Under the pieces are notes generated by a model. That model did not search any database and had not been told where the DNA came from. It worked only from the letters and a program-made list of their open reading frames with translations. DNA of 5,824 bases from Hyphomicrobiales bacterium. GTDB taxonomy: Bacteria > Pseudomonadota > Alphaproteobacteria > Rhizobiales > CAYWUX01. Of this stretch, positions 1 to 5,824 are shown piece after piece. The position numbers and the translations under genes were made by a program. Every line of letters starts with the position of its first letter. Position 1 is the first letter of the stretch. Location: the NCBI GenBank assembly GCA_028279265.1, contig JANQOC010000411.1, forward strand, positions 1 through 5,824, written 5' to 3'.

Positions 1-732
1 ATGACACCCAATCAGTTTACAGGAGAATCTTTTGTTCTCGGAACCGACGATCAGGGACGCGACATATTTGCCGCCATTCTCTACGGCATGCGCATTTCAC
101 TGTTCGTCGGATTTGCCGCCGTCATTCTGGCCATGATCCTTGGCATTCTGCTTGGGATGCTGGCGGCATACGCAGGCGGTCGTACCGATGCGATAATAAT
201 GCGTATTGCCGATATCCAGTTGACGTTTCCACCGATCCTCATTGCCATGCTCATATTCGGTGTTGCCAAAGGCATCACGCCGGTCGAATTGCGGGAGGAA
301 ATGGCAATTATTGTGCTGATCCTCTCAATCGGACTTTCCGACTGGGTCCAGTTCGCGCGTGTTGTCCGGGCATCGGCGATGATCGAGCGGCAGAAGGAAT
401 ATGTCGAGGCCGCGATCCTCATTGGAAGAAAACCTGTCGCTGTGGCCCTCAGGCACATTTTGCCGAACGTCCTGAATTCGGTTTTTGTCATTGCCACCAT
501 TTCGCTGGCGCTGGCGATCATTGCCGAGGCAACACTTTCCTTTCTCGGCGTCGGCGCACCGCCAACCCAGCCCTCGCTTGGGACCCTCATTCGTATCGGC
601 CAGGGTTTCCTGTTTTCAGGGGAATGGTGGATAATCCTTTTCCCGGCCCTGACCCTTCTCATGCTGGCCTTGTCCGTCAATTTGCTGGGTGACTGGCTGC
701 GAGACACGCTCAATCCAAAACAGGGTAACTGA
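1..732 (+). CDS. Peptide/nickel-type ABC transporter permease, DppC/OppC family (5' end outside window)
   Basis: Inner-membrane subunit of a peptide-type ABC importer; with a DppB-type partner it forms the channel for solute delivered by a periplasmic binding protein. Seen: the family's LGTDDQGRD motif (residues 13-21 of the visible part), a hydrophobic stretch at about 32-57, further membrane segments at about 79-89, 101-118, 160-182 and 211-229, and the EAA loop that docks on the ATPase (E136-A137-A138, G142, then H152-I-L-P-N156). The C-terminus NLLGDWLRD followed by LNPK is typical of DppC. Family members are usually near 300 residues and have a first membrane helix before LGTD; here only 243 residues are visible and that helix is missing, so the ATG at base 1 is probably internal and the gene is cut by the window edge. 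The TGA stop lies one base before the ATPase start, so both are in one operon. The substrate cannot be told; dipeptides, oligopeptides and glutathione are all possible. Confidence 0.93.
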   Translation: MTPNQFTGESFVLGTDDQGRDIFAAILYGMRISLFVGFAAVILAMILGILLGMLAAYAGGRTDAIIMRIADIQLTFPPILIAMLIFGVAKGITPVELREEMAIIVLILSIGLSDWVQFARVVRASAMIERQKEYVEAAILIGRKPVAVALRHILPNVLNSVFVIATISLALAIIAEATLSFLGVGAPPTQPSLGTLIRIGQGFLFSGEWWIILFPALTLLMLALSVNLLGDWLRDTLNPKQGN

Positions 733-736
733 TGTG
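722..736 (+). promoter_or_regulatory. Ribosome binding site and GTG start of the fused ATPase
   Basis: AGGGT at 722-726 sits seven bases before a GTG at 734-736. It lies in the last codons of the permease, whose TGA (730-732) is separated from the GTG by a single T, which suggests translational coupling. An earlier in-frame GTG at 689 would add 15 residues with no resemblance to the family N-terminus, while the protein from 734 begins directly with the first ATPase beta strand (SLLEISNLSVEF). Confidence 0.6.
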
Positions 737-2440
737 AGCCTGCTAGAAATATCCAATCTGAGCGTCGAATTTCCAGGCCGTCATGGAACTTTCACTGCCG
801 TCAAGAACACCAGCCTGCATGTGGAGCGGGGAGAAATACTCGGTATCGTCGGTGAATCCGGCGCCGGAAAATCGACCATCGGTAACGCCATTGTCGGTTT
901 GTTGCAGGCTCCGGGCCGGCTGGCCGGTGGCACGATAGTTTTGGACCAGGAACGCATTGACGACATAAATACTGACGTCATCCAGCAGATACGCGGGCGC
1001 CGGGTGGGCATGATCTTTCAGGATCCCATGACTTCCCTTAATCCCATCGAAACCATTGAGTTCCAACTGGTGGAAACCATCCAGCATCACCTGGGATTTG
1101 ATGCGAAAAGGGCGCGACAACGCGCCGTGGAACTTCTTCAGATGGTTGGAATTCCCAATGCCGATGAACGAATCCTGCAATATCCCCATCAATTTTCCGG
1201 TGGTATGCGACAACGCGTGGTTATTGCCCTTGCGCTATCTGCGGATCCCGAACTCATTATTGCCGATGAACCGACGACGGCGCTGGATGTTTCCATTCAG
1301 GCTCAAATTCTTGAACTCATAAAGAAACTGTGCCGGCAAGAAGATGTCGGCGTTATACTTGTGACCCACGACATGGGAGTCATTGCCGAAACGGCGGACC
1401 GGGTTGCGGTCATGTATCGGGGACAGCTCGTGGAAATCGGACCGACGGCACAAATTCTGGGCGATCCACGCCATGCCTATACCAAAAGCCTGATTGCCGC
1501 CGTTCCACCGTCTAACAAACGGATCAGCCGGTTCCCAAAACTAGCTTACCAGGAAGCGGGTTCACCGACTGCCAAAGAGTTTGAACTCTCCGAACACTGG
1601 CTCAGCCAAGAACAACAGCAAAAAGTCAAATCCGAGACTATTTTGAGTGTCAGGGATATCTGCAAGAGCTTCACCCTGCATTCCTCCCTTTTTTCCCGGA
1701 GCAAGGAAACCGTGGATGCCGTTCGCCACGTTTCATTCGATATTCAGACCGGTGAAACTTTTGGACTCGTGGGCGAGAGCGGCTCGGGAAAATCCACGAT
1801 CGCCCGCTTGATCACCGGCATATTGAAACTGACGAGTGGTGAGATTTTTTATGCAGGACTACCGCTTCACAAGAGTTCCCTGACACCTGACGAACAAAAG
1901 AAACGCCGCCAGATACAAATGATTTTTCAGGATCCCTACTCATCTCTCAATCCGCGTATGCGCGTGGCGGACATTATCGCTGAACCCATTTACATCAACG
2001 ACGATCCCCAATCCGTAAAGGATGTCGATAAAATCACCCGGGATTTGTTGAACCTGGTGGAACTGGAAGCGGCAGCCGGATCAAAGTACCCCCATGAATT
2101 TTCAGGAGGTCAACGGCAACGCATTTCTATTGCCCGGGCCCTCGCAAGCCGCCCCCGTTTTCTTATTTGTGATGAACCAACCTCGGCACTGGATGTCTCC
2201 ATTCAAGCGCAGATTCTCAATCTCCTGAAGGATCTGCAGGAGCAACTGGGACTGACCATGCTGTTCATCAGTCACGACCTGCCCGTGATCCGGCAAATGT
2301 GTGATCGAACCGGAGTCCTCCTGCTGGGGGAACTCGTGGAAGTGGCGGCAACGGAAACTATTTTTGAAAACCCCGAACATGATTACACAAAATCGCTGAT
2401 CTCACTGATGCCGAAGTTTGTCAGTAAGGCAGCGGTCTAA
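734..2440 (+). CDS. Fused double-ATPase subunit of a peptide-type ABC importer (OppD-OppF fusion, YejF/GsiA-like)
   Basis: Cytoplasmic energy subunit that hydrolyses ATP to drive the importer; 568 residues holding both nucleotide-binding domains in one chain. Domain 1: Walker A GESGAGKS at 40-47, Q-loop Q96, signature FSGGMRQR at 154-161, Walker B ending IIADE (E179), D-loop TALD 182-185, H-loop H212, then the OppD/F-type tail (HAYTKSL at 247-253). Domain 2: Walker A GESGSGKS at 347-354, Q399, FSGGQRQR at 456-463, Walker B FLICDE (E481), SALD 484-487, H514, tail HDYTKSLISLMP at 549-560. All catalytic residues are present in both halves, so both sites should be active. The linker after domain 1 lacks the cysteine motif (C-x-F-x-P-R-C type) found in many OppD/DppD proteins; from memory, alphaproteobacterial fused homologues also lack it. 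It follows the permease by one base and is the last gene of the operon. The transported solute is unknown. Confidence 0.95.
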   Translation: MSLLEISNLSVEFPGRHGTFTAVKNTSLHVERGEILGIVGESGAGKSTIGNAIVGLLQAPGRLAGGTIVLDQERIDDINTDVIQQIRGRRVGMIFQDPMTSLNPIETIEFQLVETIQHHLGFDAKRARQRAVELLQMVGIPNADERILQYPHQFSGGMRQRVVIALALSADPELIIADEPTTALDVSIQAQILELIKKLCRQEDVGVILVTHDMGVIAETADRVAVMYRGQLVEIGPTAQILGDPRHAYTKSLIAAVPPSNKRISRFPKLAYQEAGSPTAKEFELSEHWLSQEQQQKVKSETILSVRDICKSFTLHSSLFSRSKETVDAVRHVSFDIQTGETFGLVGESGSGKSTIARLITGILKLTSGEIFYAGLPLHKSSLTPDEQKKRRQIQMIFQDPYSSLNPRMRVADIIAEPIYINDDPQSVKDVDKITRDLLNLVELEAAAGSKYPHEFSGGQRQRISIARALASRPRFLICDEPTSALDVSIQAQILNLLKDLQEQLGLTMLFISHDLPVIRQMCDRTGVLLLGELVEVAATETIFENPEHDYTKSLISLMPKFVSKAAV

Positions 2441-2585
2441 ACACCTGTCAGCATTTTGCGAAGGACCTGTATTGTCAGGTTTCAACTCTTCTGGGACCGG
2501 ACGATCAATCGCTTGCTCTCATCAATTCCACAACTACCTCCAATTTGATTCATGGCGTTTTGGTTTCGCAAATCCCATTCGAATT

Positions 2586-2608
2586 CTCGCCAATTTTCAA
2601 AAGGCGAG
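2586..2608 (+). terminator. Small inverted repeat after the ABC operon, possible weak terminator or operator
   Basis: CTCGCC at 2586-2591 is matched perfectly by GGCGAG at 2603-2608 across an 11-base A/T loop. It is followed by a T-rich but interrupted stretch (TATGTTTAGTTTAG). This could end the ABC operon about 150 bases after its stop, or be a protein-binding site just upstream of the next promoter. A weaker 5-bp hairpin (ACCTG at 2465-2469, CAGGT at 2476-2480) lies closer to the stop but has no T run. Nothing else recognisable lies in 2441-2635. Confidence 0.25.
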
Positions 2609-2635
2609 TATGTTTAGTTTAGTGTGAAGTTAAGT

Positions 2636-2664
2636 TTGACTCCGGTTGAATTAGGAACAATAAA
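2636..2664 (+). promoter_or_regulatory. Candidate sigma70-type promoter of the IalB-family gene
   Basis: TTGACT at 2636-2641 matches the -35 consensus in five of six positions. Seventeen bases later AATAAA (2659-2664) is a fair -10; TAAAAA at 2661-2666 is an alternative with a 19-base spacer. The region is distinctly A/T-rich compared with the coding sequence on either side. Transcription would begin near 2671, which leaves little leader before the ATG at 2682 and favours the ATG at 2709. Confidence 0.35.
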
Positions 2665-2708
2665 AATCGTACGGCCAATCCATGAATTCAAAACGTGAGT
2701 CTCTATTT

Positions 2709-3269
2709 ATGAACCATAATCGCCTATTATTTGCAGCTGTGATGGCCGCGACTATGACCGTTAGTTTTCAAGCCCTGGGTCAAAAAGAAAAGAAACCTTC
2801 TAACTGGGGTGCAACGACGGCCAAAACCAAAACAGAAGCGGTGCAACAGGGAGCAAAGCCCAGCCCCGTGCCGTGGCTCGTCAACTGTGCCAGCACCGGC
2901 ACTGCGGTCAATTGTGTTGCATCTCAAAAACTGTTTCTGCAGAAAACAAAACAACTGCTTCTCGGTGTCACGATCCGTCGCCCTGAAGACTCAAAGACAG
3001 GGGTGATGATGATTCAGCTCCCCCACGGCATTCACATTCCGGATGGCGTGCAACTGAAGGTCGACAAGGCAAAGCCCGCGCAACATTCCGTACAAACATG
3101 TAACCAGCAGGGATGCTATGTGGGATTTTCAATCGATGCTCCCTTGCTGAAGCAAATGCGCAGTGGAAACATCATGTCTGTCAGCTTTAAAGACCTCAAT
3201 AAGAAAGAGGTAAAAATTGGCGTGCCTTTAAAAGGTTTTGACAAGGCCTTCGACAAGATCAAATCCTAG
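2709..3269 (+). CDS. IalB-family (invasion-associated locus B) exported protein
   Basis: Small secreted or periplasmic protein of 186 residues. IalB of Bartonella is linked to erythrocyte invasion, but the family is widespread in free-living alphaproteobacteria, where its role is mostly unknown. Seen: a signal peptide (short basic start, hydrophobic core about 6-23, likely cleavage after ALG at 22-24), a Lys-rich linker (about 25-55), then the IalB domain: W56-x-x-x-C60, C69, the core pattern LPHGIHIPDGVQLKVD (104-119), C131 and C136, a FxD segment (160-162) and the C-terminal VPLKGFDKAF. The cysteines form two close pairs (60/69 and 131/136), suited to disulfides in the oxidising periplasm. 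An in-frame ATG at 2682 would give 195 residues; I prefer 2709 because it gives a compact signal peptide and leaves a leader after the candidate promoter, although its ribosome site (GTGAG, 2695-2699) is weak. It has its own promoter and terminator, so it appears to be a single-gene unit. Confidence 0.88.
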   Translation: MNHNRLLFAAVMAATMTVSFQALGQKEKKPSNWGATTAKTKTEAVQQGAKPSPVPWLVNCASTGTAVNCVASQKLFLQKTKQLLLGVTIRRPEDSKTGVMMIQLPHGIHIPDGVQLKVDKAKPAQHSVQTCNQQGCYVGFSIDAPLLKQMRSGNIMSVSFKDLNKKEVKIGVPLKGFDKAFDKIKS

Positions 3270-3270
3270 T

Positions 3271-3321
3271 ATTGCCCGACTCGGGGTGACACAGCACATG
3301 CGGGACACGCGTCGGGCCAAT
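3271..3321. other. Bulged inverted repeat directly after the IalB-family gene
   Basis: GCCCGAC at 3274-3280 is matched perfectly by GTCGGGC at 3311-3317; past one bulged C (3318) the outer bases ATT (3271-3273) pair with AAT (3319-3321), giving ten pairs around a 30-base loop. It begins two bases after the TAG of the IalB-family gene. There is no T run after it, so it does not look like an intrinsic terminator; it could be a 3'-UTR structure that stabilises the messenger, or chance. Confidence 0.35.
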
Positions 3322-3367
3322 TTCAGGAACGATCCATTGTCTCGCACCAACATAGCTCGTATCAAAT

Positions 3368-3420
3368 ACAAAATGGCGGTTACGCGCTTTGAAGAGTACC
3401 GTAGCCGCCATTTTGTTTTT
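3368..3420. terminator. Strong bidirectional intrinsic terminator between convergent genes
   Basis: Bases 3368-3384 pair with 3400-3416: 17 pairs, all Watson-Crick except one G-U (3380/3404), around a 15-base loop. The stem core is GC-rich (ATGGCGG / CCGCCAT). On the plus strand it runs into TTTTGTTTTT (3411-3420); on the minus strand the far side reads TTTTGTATTT. Sitting between the plus-strand IalB-family gene and the minus-strand autotransporter gene, it can end transcription from both sides. Confidence 0.88.
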
Positions 3421-3434
3421 ATGGAGAGCAAATT

Positions 3435-3461
3435 TTGCCGGCGCACTCAGATTGCCGGCAA
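3435..3461 (-). terminator. GC-rich hairpin immediately after the autotransporter stop
   Basis: TTGCCGGC at 3435-3442 is matched perfectly by GCCGGCAA at 3454-3461, an 8-bp stem with an 11-base loop. It abuts the TAA stop (3462-3464) of the minus-strand gene. On the minus strand it is followed by AATTTGCTC, a poor T tract, so it may act as a 3' stabilising or secondary termination element in front of the stronger terminator at 3368-3420. Confidence 0.4.
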
Positions 3462-5824
3462 TTAAAACTTGATTGACAGGTTCGCTGAACCGGAATGTTC
3501 CTCAATCCCCTCGGAAAACGCTCCCTGATACCTGAACTGCAAACCCATGTTCGAATCTTCGCTGATGAGATCCAGCCCGGCACTTACGGAGAAAATGACA
3601 TCATCGAACTCGGTCGTGATCTCAAACGGCGCGACATCCCCGGGCGAATCTTCAAAAAAGGCCCCGGTCTTTAACTGAGGATCGTCAAAAATTGTTGCAC
3701 TGACAGAAATGAAAGGCCGCGCAACGCCACCTTTGGTGAACCGATATTCGGCACCGAATTCAACACCCGGAGTGACGGAGAACAGGGTGTTTTCCGTATC
3801 CGCAAGTTTCAGGTTCAACCCCTCTGCCCCGGTTTCCGAAAACTCCTCGAACTTAAGATGGTTCAGATTAAGATCGAGGAACGGTTTGATATAGGTGGCG
3901 CCCAATTGCTGTTTGTAGGCCAATCGCGCCTTTGCCGACAGGGAAGACAACCTGCTTTCACCGGTCGCATAGGTCTCAACAATCTGAAGCGGATCGAGGA
4001 ATCCGGAATTCGAACCCGTCCCTGCCGCCACGGTCGGGTAGAACAAATATCTATTATTTTGATCATACCAGTTTGTCCCGTACGCACCGCTCAGAAAAAA
4101 CTCAAATCCGCCGTTCACATATTTGACGAAGGCCCCGCCTTTGGCGGTTTTGAATCCTTCACTGTTCAACCGGTAATCCACATCGAGATCACCATAACCA
4201 TACTGACCCGCCACCCCGGCAATAATGTTGGGCGTCAGCGCATGTTGATAACCCGCGGCAAATTCCCACTGTTCCATGGCAAAGCCAATATTGCTGGTCG
4301 TCTTTTCCTTATTCAGGTCAGACGCCTTCGCTTCCGCCCAGAGACAATTATTGTGAAGGGACACAATACCTCCCCGACGCGCATTGCAGTCCGGAATACG
4401 GCCCAGAAATTGCTGATCGTCAAACAACATGCCTTGCATCTGCGCCAGATAAGGTTCGGGATGCCAGACATCCAGTGCGCGTCTGAGAAGATCGCGGTTT
4501 TCATCAGTGTCCGGTAAATTGGCGAAATCGCCGACAATCTCGCCAAGGAACGATCCAAACCCTTGATCGCTGTTCATTACCACGTCACCGATGTAGTTCC
4601 CCGTGGAGGTCTGGTTCGGCGTATAGCCATCAAACGCAAAGCGAACGTCGTTCACCGTCAGGAGGACATTGCCTTTCTGATAGGCCCCCGTTGCATCGAT
4701 GAACTGGAAAAAGTCGGGATTGTTGAATTCAAGTTCATAGTCGACGACGAGGGTGTCGCGAACCTCGGCGCCAATATCGATGGCCGCACCGAATTCCGAT
4801 GTCATGATGACCTGTGGTGCGCTGCTGGCCAGATGTAGCAGGTTAGGAATTATTTCACCTCCGAGCTCAATGAGCCCGGAAACATTGAGGAGATCCGAGC
4901 TGCCCAGATCCCGTGCCGATCCATCATTCGCAGAATCGAAAGTGACATCGAAATAAGCCTTTGCACCCGCCTCCTGCCGGAAACTGCCGCCGCCCAGCTG
5001 TTCCTCACCGCGCGCTGCAAATCGGGTGATACGCGTTCCAAGTTCGGTGACACCGGCCGTTTCCATGCCATGGATATTGAACACTCCGCCGAATGCATGT
5101 GCCCCCGGGCCTTCATTAACTAGGAAATTGCTATCATCACCAAGATCTATATAAGTCGAGGGGCGTAATTCGGAGCCGCCGCGATTTTGGTAATCGTTGG
5201 CCCCACCGCCAAGATCGACAACACCGATAATGGTTCCGTAGTTCTCAATGAATTCGCTGCCTGTGAAGGAATTTTCATCCCGGTTCATGTCGAGGCCATC
5301 ACCGACAATGATCGCCCTGCCATTCTCCGGTGAATGAATAATGACGTTCTCGCCAATGACAATTCTGTTTTTATCATTACCCCCGTCAATGACGATGGAG
5401 GCGGCAATACCGGTGCCATCTTCAGCCAACTGCCCTCCTTGGATCATCAGTTCCTGCCCATCCATACCGATTTCGATCGTTATGACGCCGTTCTGGTCCG
5501 GTGTATCACCGACGCTTTGGGCAAATATGCCGATACCATTCAGCCCCGTAGCAACGATACTTCCGCCCGTATGGCGAACGGTCACGTCTCCCCCCCGGCC
5601 CTGACCACCGACAGTTCCCGCAAACGCCGTCCCATCAGATACATCAATCGTGGAGGGCGTGCTTTCGATTACGCCATTGCCATTGAAGTCCAGCCCCAGA
5701 TTGCCCTGATCGTCCGCCAACAATGCGGTCTCGACAACCTGGATTTCCTGCGTGTTTCCAACGAGACCGCCGCCGCCGCCAACGGACTGGGCGAAGATGC
5801 CGATGGAACCCGCAGCAGCATCCG
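3462..5824 (-). CDS. Large autotransporter (type Va secretion): end of passenger plus complete C-terminal beta-barrel; 5' end outside window
   Basis: Surface protein that exports its own N-terminal passenger through a C-terminal outer-membrane barrel. 786 residues are visible, numbered from the right edge, and the frame stays open there. Passenger: Gly/Asp/Asn-rich with two copies of IGIFAQSVG (7-15 and 97-105), the first running into GGGGG; then a beta-helix-like stretch with VDLGGG and SDLLNVSGLIELGG, typical of the segment before the barrel in this family. Barrel: from about residue 490 to the end, alternating amphipathic strands ending in the aromatic-terminated LSIKF, the signal for the outer-membrane assembly machinery. 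Two cysteines (C479 and C493, C-x13-C, then LW) mark the passenger-barrel junction and are the only ones visible; they may form a disulfide. No catalytic motif is recognised, so adhesion or cell-surface roles are likelier than enzymatic ones, but this is inference. A TTG at 5721-5723 is an internal Leu, not a start. Transcription converges on the IalB-family gene. Confidence 0.93.
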   Translation of the reverse strand, partial: DAAAGSIGIFAQSVGGGGGLVGNTQEIQVVETALLADDQGNLGLDFNGNGVIESTPSTIDVSDGTAFAGTVGGQGRGGDVTVRHTGGSIVATGLNGIGIFAQSVGDTPDQNGVITIEIGMDGQELMIQGGQLAEDGTGIAASIVIDGGNDKNRIVIGENVIIHSPENGRAIIVGDGLDMNRDENSFTGSEFIENYGTIIGVVDLGGGANDYQNRGGSELRPSTYIDLGDDSNFLVNEGPGAHAFGGVFNIHGMETAGVTELGTRITRFAARGEEQLGGGSFRQEAGAKAYFDVTFDSANDGSARDLGSSDLLNVSGLIELGGEIIPNLLHLASSAPQVIMTSEFGAAIDIGAEVRDTLVVDYELEFNNPDFFQFIDATGAYQKGNVLLTVNDVRFAFDGYTPNQTSTGNYIGDVVMNSDQGFGSFLGEIVGDFANLPDTDENRDLLRRALDVWHPEPYLAQMQGMLFDDQQFLGRIPDCNARRGGIVSLHNNCLWAEAKASDLNKEKTTSNIGFAMEQWEFAAGYQHALTPNIIAGVAGQYGYGDLDVDYRLNSEGFKTAKGGAFVKYVNGGFEFFLSGAYGTNWYDQNNRYLFYPTVAAGTGSNSGFLDPLQIVETYATGESRLSSLSAKARLAYKQQLGATYIKPFLDLNLNHLKFEEFSETGAEGLNLKLADTENTLFSVTPGVEFGAEYRFTKGGVARPFISVSATIFDDPQLKTGAFFEDSPGDVAPFEITTEFDDVIFSVSAGLDLISEDSNMGLQFRYQGAFSEGIEEHSGSANLSIKF
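5508..5804 (-). repeat. Two copies of the IGIFAQSVG passenger motif, 90 codons apart
   Basis: The nine-residue motif IGIFAQSVG is encoded at 5778-5804 and again at 5508-5534, an offset of exactly 270 bases. The peptide is identical but the DNA differs at many third positions, so the copies are old rather than a recent duplication. The upstream copy continues into five glycines; the downstream copy continues into DTPDQ and appears to be the last, diverged unit of a longer repeat array outside the window. Confidence 0.75.
5769..5780 (-). repeat. Trinucleotide (GCC)4 run encoding a glycine run
   Basis: Four perfect GCC units on the plus strand read as GGC GGC GGC GGC on the coding strand and encode four of the five glycines after IGIFAQSVG. 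The preceding unit ACC (GGT) is a one-base variant. Loss or gain of units would stay in frame and change only the glycine run length. Confidence 0.6.

Noticed and set aside
81..713. Minus-strand open frame of 210 codons opposite the permease
   Set aside because: The plus-strand frame has clear permease motifs throughout; the antisense protein is rich in Arg, Ser and Met without any recognisable domain.
689..733. Earlier GTG start that would add 15 residues to the ATPase and overlap the permease by 44 bases
   Set aside because: The added residues do not resemble the family N-terminus, while the GTG at 734 has a suitably spaced AGGGT and leads directly into the first conserved strand.
2418..2627. 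Plus-strand open frame overlapping the ATPase end and the following gap
   Set aside because: It starts within the ATPase gene in another frame, has no ribosome site and no signal peptide or domain.
3238..3465. Small open frames on both strands across the convergent intergenic region
   Set aside because: They run through the terminator hairpin and their composition and lack of start signals give no support for a real gene.
3858..4517. Plus-strand open frame of 219 codons opposite the autotransporter
   Set aside because: It is antisense to the well-supported beta-barrel and passenger coding sequence, shows no family motif or ribosome site, and is explained as a shadow of the real frame.
5721..5723. 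TTG as a possible start of the autotransporter
   Set aside because: The reading frame continues upstream without a stop to the window edge and encodes another copy of the passenger motif, so this codon is an internal leucine.
5508..5804. Repeated segments considered as a CRISPR-like or recent tandem duplication
   Set aside because: Only the encoded peptide is repeated; the DNA copies differ at many third codon positions and lie in frame within a passenger domain.

Overview
The window looks like a piece of an alphaproteobacterial chromosome of moderate GC. Three things point there: an OppD/OppF-type fused peptide ABC ATPase of the kind common in Rhizobiales and relatives, an IalB (invasion-associated locus B) family secreted protein, and a large autotransporter whose passenger carries the GIFAQSVGGGGG-type motif seen in giant alphaproteobacterial exoproteins. 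Genus cannot be fixed from the sequence alone.

Layout. (1) Bases 1-2440, plus strand: the 3' part of a peptide/nickel-type ABC importer operon. A DppC-type inner-membrane permease, cut by the left window edge, is followed after one base by a fused double-ATPase subunit that starts at a GTG. The binding protein and the partner (DppB-type) permease should lie upstream, outside the window. (2) Bases 2441-2681: a 241-base gap with a small inverted repeat and a plausible sigma70-like promoter, no gene. (3) Bases 2709-3269 (or from 2682), plus strand: a small exported IalB-family protein with a signal peptide and four cysteines. (4) Bases 3270-3461: a convergent intergenic region with three inverted repeats; the middle one is a very strong, near-perfect hairpin with T-rich flanks on both sides, a bidirectional terminator. 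(5) Bases 3462-5824, minus strand: the C-terminal 786 residues of a type Va autotransporter, open at the right edge, comprising the end of a glycine-rich beta-helical passenger and a complete C-terminal beta-barrel ending in Phe.

How they work together: the first two genes form one importer for peptides or similar solutes. The IalB-like protein and the autotransporter are separate, convergently transcribed transcription units, both aimed at the envelope or cell surface; that they share a function is not shown by the sequence. I see no mobile element, CRISPR array, tRNA or rRNA, and no clearly novel system; the most interesting parts are the autotransporter passenger end and the structured convergent intergenic region.
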